A DNA stretch of 64,000 bases from Myxococcus dinghuensis (GTDB taxonomy: Bacteria > Myxococcota > Myxococcia > Myxococcales > Myxococcaceae): positions 310,001-374,000 of the forward strand of contig NZ_JAKCFB010000004.1 in assembly GCF_024198235.1 (NCBI RefSeq), given 5' to 3'. Both the position numbers and the translations under genes were made by a program. Every line of letters starts with the position of its first letter. Positions within the stretch are counted from its first letter, which is position 1. This document shows positions 34,585 through 43,000 of the stretch, in pieces. Under the pieces are notes generated by a model. It had not been told where the DNA came from. It made no database searches and saw nothing but the letters and a program-made list of their open reading frames with translations.

Positions 34585-35781
34585 ATGTCCACCGAGCGTC
34601 TCTACTTCGACGACCCGTTCCTCCACCGCTTCTCCGCGCGCGTCGTGGCCCACGGCGCCTGGGCTGGCGCGCCCTCCGTGGTGCTCGACCGCACGGCCTT
34701 CTATCCGGAGGCGGGGGGACAGATGGCGGACCACGGCGTGCTCGGCGGACTGCCCGTGCGCGACGTGCAGGTGGATGACGACGGCGTGGTCCACCACCTG
34801 CTCGCGCTGCCAGAAGGAGGCGCGCTGCCGGTGCCCGGCGCCTCGCTGGAAGGCGAGGTGGACCGGGCCCGCCGCCGCGTCCACATGGCGCTGCACACCG
34901 GCCAGCACATGCTGTCGCGCGCGCTGGTCGACGTGGCCGGCGCGGCCACGGTGTCCTCGCGGCTGGGCGCCACCTGCACCATCGACACGGACCAGGACGC
35001 GCTGGACGAGGCCCGGGTGGCGGAGGCCGAGGCGCTGGTGAACGCCGTCATCGACGACGACCTCCCCATCCGCGCCTTCTTCCCCACGCCCGAGGAGCTG
35101 GCCGCCCTGCCCCTGCGCCGCGCACCCAAGGTCACCGCGAACATCCGCGTCATCCAGATGGGGGACTTCGACGTCTCCCCGTGCGGCGGGACGCACTGCA
35201 CTCGCTCCGCCCAGGTGGGCCTCGTGCGCGTGCTGGGCGTGGAGCGCTACAAGGGCAAGGGCCGCGTCCTCTTCTCCGCCGGGCCCCGCGCCCGCAGGGA
35301 GCTGTGGGACGAGGCCGGCACGCTGCGCGCCATGGGCCGGGCCTTCACCTGCGGCGCCGCGGAGGTGCCCACCGTGGTGGACAAGCTGCGCCGGGAGCTG
35401 ACCGAGGCCCGCGAGTCCCTGGGCGCCGCCCGCGCGAAGCTGGCCGAGCACACCGCCCAGGAGCTGGCCGCGGCGCTGGACGCCTCCGCGGACAAGCACG
35501 TCGTCGCGGTGCTGGAGGGCGCCGGCCCCGAGCAACTGCGCGCGGTGGCCGCCCGCCTCACCGCCCAGCCCCAGGCCGTGGTGTTCCTGGCCGGGCGACT
35601 CCCGGAGGGCATGGCCGTGCTCATCGCCCGGGGCGCCGCCTCCGGCTTCGGTTGCGGCGCGTTCCTCAAGAAGGCCGCCGAGGCCGCCGGTGGACGGGGC
35701 GGAGGACGCCCGGAGCACGCCGAGGGCCGCCTCCCTCCCGGGACGGATTGGACCGCCCTCGTCGCCTCCCTTCGGGCCTGA
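34585..35781 (+). CDS. alaX: AlaX-type alanyl-tRNA editing protein with DHHA1 domain
   Basis: A 398-residue free-standing editing protein (AlaX-L type). The N-terminus resembles the beta-barrel of AlaRS (TAFYPEAGGQMADHG), the editing site has the zinc set HTGQH (104-108) and SPCGGTHC, and residues about 245-395 contain a coiled coil and a DHHA1 domain ending in GGGRPEHAEGRLPPG. It hydrolyses Ser- or Gly-tRNA(Ala) in trans in the cytoplasm. The ATG at 34585 gives a start without the alanyl synthetase domain. Family call secure. It converges on nothing; the sigma factor gene follows 114 bases downstream. Confidence 0.93.
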   Translation: MSTERLYFDDPFLHRFSARVVAHGAWAGAPSVVLDRTAFYPEAGGQMADHGVLGGLPVRDVQVDDDGVVHHLLALPEGGALPVPGASLEGEVDRARRRVHMALHTGQHMLSRALVDVAGAATVSSRLGATCTIDTDQDALDEARVAEAEALVNAVIDDDLPIRAFFPTPEELAALPLRRAPKVTANIRVIQMGDFDVSPCGGTHCTRSAQVGLVRVLGVERYKGKGRVLFSAGPRARRELWDEAGTLRAMGRAFTCGAAEVPTVVDKLRRELTEARESLGAARAKLAEHTAQELAAALDASADKHVVAVLEGAGPEQLRAVAARLTAQPQAVVFLAGRLPEGMAVLIARGAASGFGCGAFLKKAAEAAGGRGGGRPEHAEGRLPPGTDWTALVASLRA

Positions 35782-35787
35782 GTCTCC

Positions 35788-35817
35788 GGAAAGGTACGAC
35801 ACGGGTGGTGGCGTGAA
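35788..35817 (+). promoter_or_regulatory. Possible ECF-type promoter of the sigma/CHAT operon
   Basis: GGAAAG (35788-35793) and CGTGAA (35812-35817) are 18 bases apart, resembling the GGAAC...CGTC promoters used by ECF sigma factors, which usually autoregulate. It is upstream of two direct repeats and of the sigma gene. Pattern match only. Confidence 0.35.
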
Positions 35818-35842
35818 AATCCCGGCGAAGGGAAATCCCGGC
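35817..35842. repeat. Two 10-base direct repeats upstream of the sigma gene
   Basis: AAATCCCGGC occurs at 35817-35826 and 35833-35842, 16 bases start to start, between the putative ECF promoter and the sigma factor start. This could be an operator or part of a leader. Confidence 0.5.
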
Positions 35843-35895
35843 CTCCGTTCTGGACGCACGGAGGGGGCGCTCCACCGGTGGAACGACATGAGAAG

Positions 35896-36471
35896 ATGGG
35901 TGCGAGGATTCGCGCCACGATGGACGACGGGTTGCACCGCCAGTTCGAGGCATTCGCGCGCGCGCGGCGACCGGGCCTGCTGAGGCTTGCCCGGCGGCTG
36001 TGCGCGGGTGGCGGCGTGGATCCGGAGGACCTGGTGCAGGAGACCCTCGAGCGGGCGTTCCGCCATTTCGACCGGCTGGTGGCGGAGAACGCGGGCGCGG
36101 TGAGCGTGTGGTTGAGCACGACGTTGAGCAACCGGTTCCTGGACCACTGCCGGCGACGGCGCACGGAGGTGCTGGGGGCGCCCGCCCTGCGCGTGGTGCA
36201 GCCCCAGGAGGTGTCCGGGGAACCGGCGCCGCTGGAGCAGTGGACGCGGGTGAGCCGGGAGGACTTCCTCCACGCCATCGAGCAGCTCAAGCCCCCGCAC
36301 CTGCGGGAGGCGTACCGGCTGCACGTGGCGGGACTGCGATATCGGGCCATCGCGCAGCAGTTGGACGCGCCCGAGGGGACCGTCGGGCGATGGCTGAGCG
36401 AGGCGCGGCAGGCCCTCCGGGGGTTGCTGACCCCCGACGCCGCCTCGAGTGAAGGCAGGGCCAGACCATGA
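35896..36471 (+). CDS. ECF-type RNA polymerase sigma factor
   Basis: A 191-residue sigma-70 family protein of the ECF group. Region 2 includes LLRLARRLCAGGGVDPEDLVQETLERAFRHFDR with the DLVQETLER motif, and region 4 has the helix-turn-helix YRAIAQQLDAPEGTVGRWLSEARQALRG. Regions 1.1 and 3 are missing, as in ECFs. The final codons overlap the start of the CHAT/anti-sigma gene by four bases (ATGA), so production is coupled one to one with its likely regulator. Start codons at 35896 (ATG), 35920 (ATG, with GAGG 12 bases upstream) and an earlier GTG (35878) are all possible. It probably recognises its own promoter. Confidence 0.92.
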   Translation: MGARIRATMDDGLHRQFEAFARARRPGLLRLARRLCAGGGVDPEDLVQETLERAFRHFDRLVAENAGAVSVWLSTTLSNRFLDHCRRRRTEVLGAPALRVVQPQEVSGEPAPLEQWTRVSREDFLHAIEQLKPPHLREAYRLHVAGLRYRAIAQQLDAPEGTVGRWLSEARQALRGLLTPDAASSEGRARP

Positions 36472-39407
36472 GCGAGCTGTGCGACAGACTGGAGTCCTTC
36501 ATCGACGGCGAGCTGGCGCCGGTGGACGCGGAGAACTTCCGCCACCACCTGACCCGGTGCCACGCGTGCGAGACACGCATGAAGGAGCTGCTCGCCCTGG
36601 AGCTGCTCGCCGACGACGCGCTCAACGCCGCCGCCGTCGAACCGGCCTTCGTCGCGCCGCCGCCCTCGCCCTTCAAGCGCCGCAGGACCTGGATGATGGT
36701 GGTGCCGCTGGCGCTGGCCGCGGGCCTGGCGGCATGGGTCCTGGTGACGCGGCCCGCTTCGTCGACGGAGGCCTCCGAGCTCTGGCTGGGCCAGTCCCGG
36801 GGGCGCGTGCTGGAGGCCCGCCTGACACACCCGGGCGCCGACACGCACCGCCCCTACCAGGTCATGCGCAGCGGCGGCGACAAGCCCCGGGCGCTGTCCC
36901 TGCGCGAGCTGGCGAAGCTCGAGGAGGCCGGGGACGACCGGGGCATCGCCTCCGCCTATCTGCTGCGCGGGGACACGACGCAGGCGGGGGCGTTCCTGGA
37001 CAAGCTGCCGGATTCGCCGGACCAGGACTCGGACCGCGCGGCGCTCGCGTTGCAGAAGGGCGCCCCCGAAGAGGCGCTGGCGCTGGCGGACAAGGCCCTC
37101 AAGGCGCGGCCCGGCCATCCGCAGGCCCTGTGGAACCGGGCCCTGGCGCTCGAGACGCTGGGCCTGTCGCTCCAGGCCGCGGAGGCCTTCGACCAGGTGG
37201 CCGCGCAGAAGGAGCCGGGCTGGAGCGAGGAGGCCGCCGAGCGCGCCGGGGAGATGCGGCGCCAGGAGGAGGAGCGGCGCAAGGGCTGGAAGGGCACGAA
37301 GGAGGACTGTGACGGGATGGTGTCCGGTGGCGCGGTGCTCGCGTCCCGGCAGGTGGAGACCTGGCCGGGCCTGTCGCGCCTGTGCCTCTACGACGCCCTG
37401 CGCACGGCGCCCTCCGCCCAACGCGTACAGGCGCTGCGCCCGCTCGCCCTCCAGTTGGACCGCATCGACGGAGGCACGCACCTGGTGGACGCCGTGGACC
37501 GCGCCTCCCGGGCGGACTTCGCCGCGCGGCGGCCGCTCTCGGAGGCGTACCTCCGACTCACGCGGGGGGCGTTGAAACCTCCGGACCTCGCCCTCCTCAT
37601 CTCGAAGCTCCGCGACGCCCGGCAAGAGGACCTCCTGCTGGGCGCGCTGCTTTTCACCCCCGACGCGCGCCTGGAAGAGGCCACCTACCGCCAGCTCGCC
37701 CAGGCGACCCGGGACCCCTGGTTCGCCATGTTGGCCGAGGAGCGGGAGTCCCGCGCGGACCTCCAGCGCGGCCAGCCCTACCGGGCCCGGGAGCGACTGA
37801 CGGCGGCGCTCAAGGCGCACTGTGGTCCGGAGCGCGCCTTCAACTACCGCTGCGTCGAGCTGCAGCGGAACCTGTCCCTCGTGGAGCTGCAGTTGCACCA
37901 CCCCGTCGAGGCGCGCGCGCACGGCCTGGCGGCGCTGGAGCGGGCCCGCGCGGGCAACGAGTGGACCAAGGAGCTGCGGCTCATCCAGGAGCTGGGGCAG
38001 GTGGCCCGCGCCCACTCGGACCTGTCGCTGACGCGCGCATATCTGGAGGAGACGCTGCTGCGAATCCCGGAGCGCTGCCAGGACCACGAGCTGGCGTACA
38101 CGAACCTGGCGCTGGCGCACTACCTGGCCTTCGACTTCGCCGGAGCGCGGGAGCAGTTGGACCGCGCCGCGCGCTGTGGCCAGCCGCCCTCGCTGGCGCG
38201 CGCCTTCGTCATGGCGGACCTGGCGCACACCGAGGCCCGGCGCGACGACGACGCGGCCCTGCTGACGCGGGGTCTGGAGGAACTGCGCGCGTCCGCCTCG
38301 CTGGCGGCCGGAGAGGGCCCCATGCTGCGGCACATCGAGGGCCGCTTCGTCATCGAGCAGGACCGCGCCCGGGGGCAGGCGCTGCTCCGCCAGTCCATCG
38401 CCGAGGCCACGCCGCTGCTGGGCACGGACGTCGACTCGCGCAAGGCGCGCGTCTACAGCTTCACGTCGCTCATCCTGGACGCCGCGCGCCACGGCGAGCA
38501 CGAGCGGGCGCTCGCGTTGTTCGCGGAGGAGCGCGGCCTGCCCGTCCCCGGGCGCTGCGTGCTGGGCGTCACGGTGGACGACGAGCGCACGGCCCTGGTC
38601 GCGCGCGACGCGGGCGGACGGTTGCTGGGGTACTACGCGTCGGATCGCCGTCGAACGCTCACGAGCGTGGAGGGGCTGGTCCCCGCGCGCTTCGAGGACG
38701 CGCTGCGCGGCTGCGCCCAGGTCGACGTGCTGGCCCGGCCTCCGGTGCTCGGACAAGCGGGGTTGCTGGCCCCGGACATCGCGTGGACCTACCGGGTGAG
38801 TCCCCACGCCGAGCCCGGCTCGCCGCGTCCGGAGCGGAGGCTGGTGGTCGCCGACGTGAACACGCCCGTGGCCCTGCGGCTGCCCTCGCTGCGCGCCTGG
38901 CGCGGCGCGGACACCGAGGCGTCCCAGGTGTCGACGCTCAAGGGCGCGGCGGCCACGCCCACCCACGTGCTGGAGGCGATGCGCGACGCGACGGAGGTGC
39001 AGATCCACGCGCACGGCGTCATCGACCCGAGCGTGGCGGATGGCTCGCTGCTGGTGCTCTCCCCGGAGGAGGAGGACGGCAACTACGCGCTGACCGCCAC
39101 CGCCGTGCAGGCGCAGCGGCTGGCCGGCCACCCCGTGGTGTTGCTGGCCGCGTGCCACGCGGCCCACAGCGCGCGCTACTTCCACGAGACGTTCGGCCTG
39201 CCCGTGGCCTTCGTCGACGCGGGCGCGCGCGCCGTCCTCGCCGCCACCCAGGAGATTCCCGACGCGGAGGCCTCTGAGTTCTTCGAGCCCGTCCTCGCAC
39301 GCATCCGCGCGGGACTGCCCGCGGCCCTCGCCCTGCGCGACGCGCGTCAGGACTGGCTGCGGCGTCCGGGCGGCACCTGGGTGAGCCAGGTGCTGCTCTT
39401 CGAGTAG
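36468..39407 (+). CDS. Anti-sigma zinc finger / TPR-like / CHAT protease fusion protein
   Basis: A 979-residue protein with four parts. Residues 1-50 are a zinc-binding anti-sigma (ZAS) domain: Cys5, then HHLTRCHAC with His27, Cys31 and Cys34 (H-x3-C-x2-C). KRRRTW leads into one transmembrane helix (about 74-94). Residues about 120-720 are helical and TPR-like (ALAHYLAFDFAGAREQL). The C-terminus is a CHAT (caspase-HetF) peptidase: QIHAHG with catalytic His849 and LLAACHAAH with catalytic Cys896, 47 residues later. The N-terminus starts inside the end of the ECF gene (ATGA). By topology the CHAT part faces the periplasm. Likely role: it holds the sigma factor at the membrane until its own protease activity or a signal releases it. 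A lipoprotein gene follows in the operon. Confidence 0.92.
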   Translation: MSELCDRLESFIDGELAPVDAENFRHHLTRCHACETRMKELLALELLADDALNAAAVEPAFVAPPPSPFKRRRTWMMVVPLALAAGLAAWVLVTRPASSTEASELWLGQSRGRVLEARLTHPGADTHRPYQVMRSGGDKPRALSLRELAKLEEAGDDRGIASAYLLRGDTTQAGAFLDKLPDSPDQDSDRAALALQKGAPEEALALADKALKARPGHPQALWNRALALETLGLSLQAAEAFDQVAAQKEPGWSEEAAERAGEMRRQEEERRKGWKGTKEDCDGMVSGGAVLASRQVETWPGLSRLCLYDALRTAPSAQRVQALRPLALQLDRIDGGTHLVDAVDRASRADFAARRPLSEAYLRLTRGALKPPDLALLISKLRDARQEDLLLGALLFTPDARLEEATYRQLAQATRDPWFAMLAEERESRADLQRGQPYRARERLTAALKAHCGPERAFNYRCVELQRNLSLVELQLHHPVEARAHGLAALERARAGNEWTKELRLIQELGQVARAHSDLSLTRAYLEETLLRIPERCQDHELAYTNLALAHYLAFDFAGAREQLDRAARCGQPPSLARAFVMADLAHTEARRDDDAALLTRGLEELRASASLAAGEGPMLRHIEGRFVIEQDRARGQALLRQSIAEATPLLGTDVDSRKARVYSFTSLILDAARHGEHERALALFAEERGLPVPGRCVLGVTVDDERTALVARDAGGRLLGYYASDRRRTLTSVEGLVPARFEDALRGCAQVDVLARPPVLGQAGLLAPDIAWTYRVSPHAEPGSPRPERRLVVADVNTPVALRLPSLRAWRGADTEASQVSTLKGAAATPTHVLEAMRDATEVQIHAHGVIDPSVADGSLLVLSPEEEDGNYALTATAVQAQRLAGHPVVLLAACHAAHSARYFHETFGLPVAFVDAGARAVLAATQEIPDAEASEFFEPVLARIRAGLPAALALRDARQDWLRRPGGTWVSQVLLFE

Positions 39408-39436
39408 CTGTCCCCTTCCACCCGAGTCACCTTTCC

Positions 39437-39997
39437 ATGAAGAAATGTCTCCTGCTGCTTCCCGTGTTGCTGGGCCTCGTGGCCTGTGGACACACCAACA
39501 GGGTCCCCACGACGAAGGAAATCCAGCGCAAGGCCCCTCCAGGGGCGCTCGTCCACATCATCGCGCGTGATCGGGTGAACCCCCAGCGGGCCACCCTCTA
39601 CACGGTGGACGTGAGCCGCGACGAAATCGTGGCCCAGACGAACGACCCGGCGGAAATCGCGCAGGCCGAGGCGGAGAGCGGCTCCACCACCGCCCAGGCG
39701 TCCGGACACCACGCCAGCGCCACCTCCGGACAATTCCCCGGCGGACAGACGGTGGGCACGCTGACCATCCAGACCACCTGCGAGCCCAAGAACGAGCGGG
39801 AGGGCTGCCAGAACGTGGCGAACCTCACCAACGGCGACCCGCACGGGACGTCGGGCGGTGGCGGTGACCCCACGGGCCACGAGGAGTTCGTGAGGCGCAT
39901 CCGTCGGCTGGCCTCGCTGGTGTACTGGTCCACGCTGGAGGTCCAGATTCCCACGGCGACCAACGCGGCGATGCGTGGGGACGCCGCCCGCCAGTAG
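39437..39997 (+). CDS. Small lipoprotein of the sigma/CHAT operon
   Basis: A 186-residue lipoprotein. MKKCLLLLPVLLGLVAC is the signal with the lipobox LVAC (Cys17). The rest is hydrophilic, with a short TTKEIQRKAPPGALVHIIARD strand region, a Gly/Ser/His-rich flexible stretch (about 80-100), two cysteines (CEPKNEREGC) and a C-terminal helix. I do not recognise a family. It lies 29 bases after the CHAT gene and before a strong hairpin (40017-40055), so it should be in the same operon. It could be a substrate, sensor or inhibitor of the CHAT protein, since both would meet in the periplasm. No obvious ribosome binding site is present. Confidence 0.75.
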   Translation: MKKCLLLLPVLLGLVACGHTNRVPTTKEIQRKAPPGALVHIIARDRVNPQRATLYTVDVSRDEIVAQTNDPAEIAQAEAESGSTTAQASGHHASATSGQFPGGQTVGTLTIQTTCEPKNEREGCQNVANLTNGDPHGTSGGGGDPTGHEEFVRRIRRLASLVYWSTLEVQIPTATNAAMRGDAARQ

Positions 39998-40016
39998 GCG
40001 AGCCTGCGTGAGTGCC

Positions 40017-40055
40017 CGGGCCCGGGTGTCGCGATGGCCGCGACGCTCGGGCCCG
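40017..40055. terminator. Strong bidirectional hairpin between convergent genes
   Basis: CGGGCCCGGGTGTCGCG (40017-40033) pairs over all 17 bases with CGCGACGCTCGGGCCCG (40039-40055), allowing two G-T wobbles, around a five-base loop. It lies 19 bases after the lipoprotein stop and seven bases after the stop of the convergent helicase gene. It should end both transcripts and marks the end of the sigma/CHAT operon. Confidence 0.75.
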
Positions 40056-40062
40056 AGGTGTC

Positions 40063-43000
40063 TCAGGGCGAGGGCTTGTCCGCGTCGTCGGGGGTGGCGA
40101 GCCCGGAGAGTGTCTCCACGTACCGGGCGGCCACCCGCAGGAAGCGGGCGCCCCGGACCCCCGTGAGGTACTGGCGCTTCATGGCGCGGGTGGCGCCCAC
40201 GTAGAACATCGCGCGGCGGATGCGCTCGTTCTCCCGCGCGTTGCGCTCGCGGGCCCCGGCCATCCACTGCTCCACCGTGTCCAGCGCGTCCAGGCCGGCG
40301 AAGAAGACGATGGGGCACTCGTGCCCCTTGCAGGAGAACACCGTGGTGGCGCGCACGTGGTCCACGCCGCTGACGCGGAAGTCCGTCACGTCCCGGCCAC
40401 CCTTGCCGCCGTAGGCCTGCGCGGGCACGCCGGCGCGGTCCAGCGCCTGCGTGTACTGCGAGGGCATGACGGGGGCCACCACGAGGATGTCGCCGGGGTG
40501 CACGCCCTCCTCGCGGATGAGGCGGGCCACCTCCTTCGCCACCTGTCGGGCCTCGCTGGCGCCGGAGGCGAAGCCGCGCACCTGGGGCAACACGCCGCCG
40601 CGCTCCGTGGACTGGACGCGGTAGAGCCCCTCCAGCGTCTCCTCGGGCAGCCACAGGAGTCCCTCGCGCGCCAGCTCCCCGGCCTTCATGTACTCGCGCA
40701 TGCCGGGCTCCGTGGCGCCATGGACGCGCAGCGGGTCCAGCACCACGTTGAAGGCCACGTCGAGGATGTCGCGCGTGGCGCGGAACGTCTCCTTCAGGAT
40801 GCGGGTGCGCCCCCGGAAGGACAGCCCCTCCGGCAGTTGCTCCTTCAGCGAGTCGATGGGCACCTGGCCATAGACGTTCTGCGAGTCGTCCATGAAGAGC
40901 TGGAGGCAGCGCACCTCCTTCCCGTCCGACGCGAGGTGCGGCCGCACCAGCCCGTGGAGCATGGCCAGCGCGCGGGCGTCCATGTCCTGCGCCTCGTCGA
41001 CGAAGACGGCGTCGAAGCTGCCGGGCTCCACCCGCCGCAACGCGCCCACGTGCTTCACGGTGACGCGCGCGCGCAGGGGCCGGACCTGGAGCGTCCCCGC
41101 GCGTTGCGCGAGCGCCTCCACCAGAAGCTTCTCCACCAGCGGGGCCAGCGCCCGGTTGAAGAAGGACACGAGCACCTGGGTGTCCTCGTGCTCCAGCAGA
41201 TAGCGCGCCACCCAGTGCGCCAGCACGAACGTCTTCCCGCTGCCCGCCACGCCGCGCACCAGGTGGTGGCCGTCGTCGAAGCGCCGCTCGAAGAGGGACA
41301 CCTGCTCCTGGGTGAAGAGCGGGCGCGCCGGGCGGGCGCTCTCGATTTCACCGCCGAGCGTGGCCGGCGCGGCGGGCGGGGGCGGCGGCGGCGCGGGCGG
41401 CTGCTTGGGAACCGGCAACGGCTCCAGGCGCGGCGGAGAGCCGGGCTGCACGCGCAGGCGGGGCAGCAGCGACAGGAAGCGCTGGGGGATGGTGGCGCCC
41501 CGGGCCTCGTCGCGCGACGCCAGCACCAGCAGGTAGTCGCGCGCGCGGCTGGCGGCCACGTTGAGCATGGGCACCAGCGTGTGGGGCGGGAAGGGTCTCC
41601 CGCCGGCCACCGTGTCGACGAGCACGACGTCGTACTGCGTGCCCTGCTGCCGGTGGATGGTGGAGGCGCTGAAGACGTCGCCGCGCAGCCCCGCGGACGA
41701 GCCCAGCCGACGCAGGAGCGCGGCCTGCGCGCGGTAGGGCGTGACACACAGCACGCTGAGCCCGGAGCGCACCGCCTCGCGCGCCAGGGACACGGCCAGC
41801 TCCGCGGACAGCTCGCGCTGGTAGCCCGAGCCCGTCTCCCCCCGCCCATGGGTGAGCCGGCGCGCGTCGCGGCTCAGGCCGTCGAGCACCACCCAGCCGG
41901 CGCGCGAGGACGCGAAGGCCGCCACGGGCGCGGGCTTCTGCGCGCGGGCCTTGACGACCTCGCCGTCCTCCAGCGCGCCGCCGTAGCAGAAGTGGCTCAC
42001 CACGCGCGCGATGTCCGGGTGCATGCGGTGCTGGGTGCGCAAGAGCAGGACGTCCGGGCGCGCGGAGGCCTTCACCGCGTCCTCCAGATGCGACAGGCCG
42101 CTGGCGCGCAGCCACTTCTGCGTGTTCCGTCCCGCGCCCTCCGCGGCGCGGCTCACCGGGCCGATCTGCTTGGGGTCGCCGGCGAGCGTCACGCGCTCGG
42201 CCAGTGGCGCCAGGAGCGCGGTCGCCGCGCGCGTCACCATGCCGGCCTCGTCCACCACGAGCCGCGCGAAGGTCTGCTTGCCCTCCAGCTCCGACACGAG
42301 GCGCAGGGCCCGGTGCACGGTGAGCACCATCAGCGGACAGTCGCCCTTCTCCGCCTCCTTGAGCGTGGGGTCCTTCATCTTCCCGCGCAGGCCACGAAGC
42401 TCCGCCTGGAGCTTCGCCAGCTCGTGCGCGGGGCCCCCCCGGACACGCTGGAGGTACAGCTCCCGCTCGCGCTCCTCGATGGACGCGCGCAGCTTGCCGC
42501 CCTGGGTGTCCTCCAGCATGACGGTGGGCAGCTTCGCCAACGCGTCGCTCGCGCCCGTGCCGCCCCGGAAGATGCTCCGGCCCAGCGGACGCAGGGGGAT
42601 GGGCGCGCGCTCCAGCAGGGCGCTGACGCGCATCACCAGCTCGTCCGCGGCCCGGTTGGTGGGCGCCACCGCGAGGATGCGCTCGCCGGGGTACGCGCGC
42701 AGGGCGCGGGCGATGAGGTCGGCGACCGCCGTCGTCTTGCCCGTGCCGGGAGGCCCCCAGATACAGCCCCACGGCTGGGCCCACAGCCGGTCCGCGGGGA
42801 GCAGCTCCGCGTCCTGGGCGCGCGCGACGACGGACGGAGGCTCTCCACAGGCGCGGTCCATGGCCACCGCGAGCGCGGGCTGACGCTCCTCGTAGGCCGA
42901 GGCCGCCGCGCACAGCGCCTCCGCGAAGTCGTAGGGCCGGTAGCACCAACGCTCGGCGGACAGGGCGCGGCGGTCCACGTCGTCGCCGTGCTCAGGGGCG

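Noticed and set aside
35896-39997. Reading the sigma/CHAT locus as part of a type III-E CRISPR (craspase) system
   Set aside because: There is no CRISPR array, no Cas7-11/gRAMP, and no Csx30 or Csx31 in the window, and the CHAT domain is fused to a membrane anti-sigma factor. Only the logic is similar.
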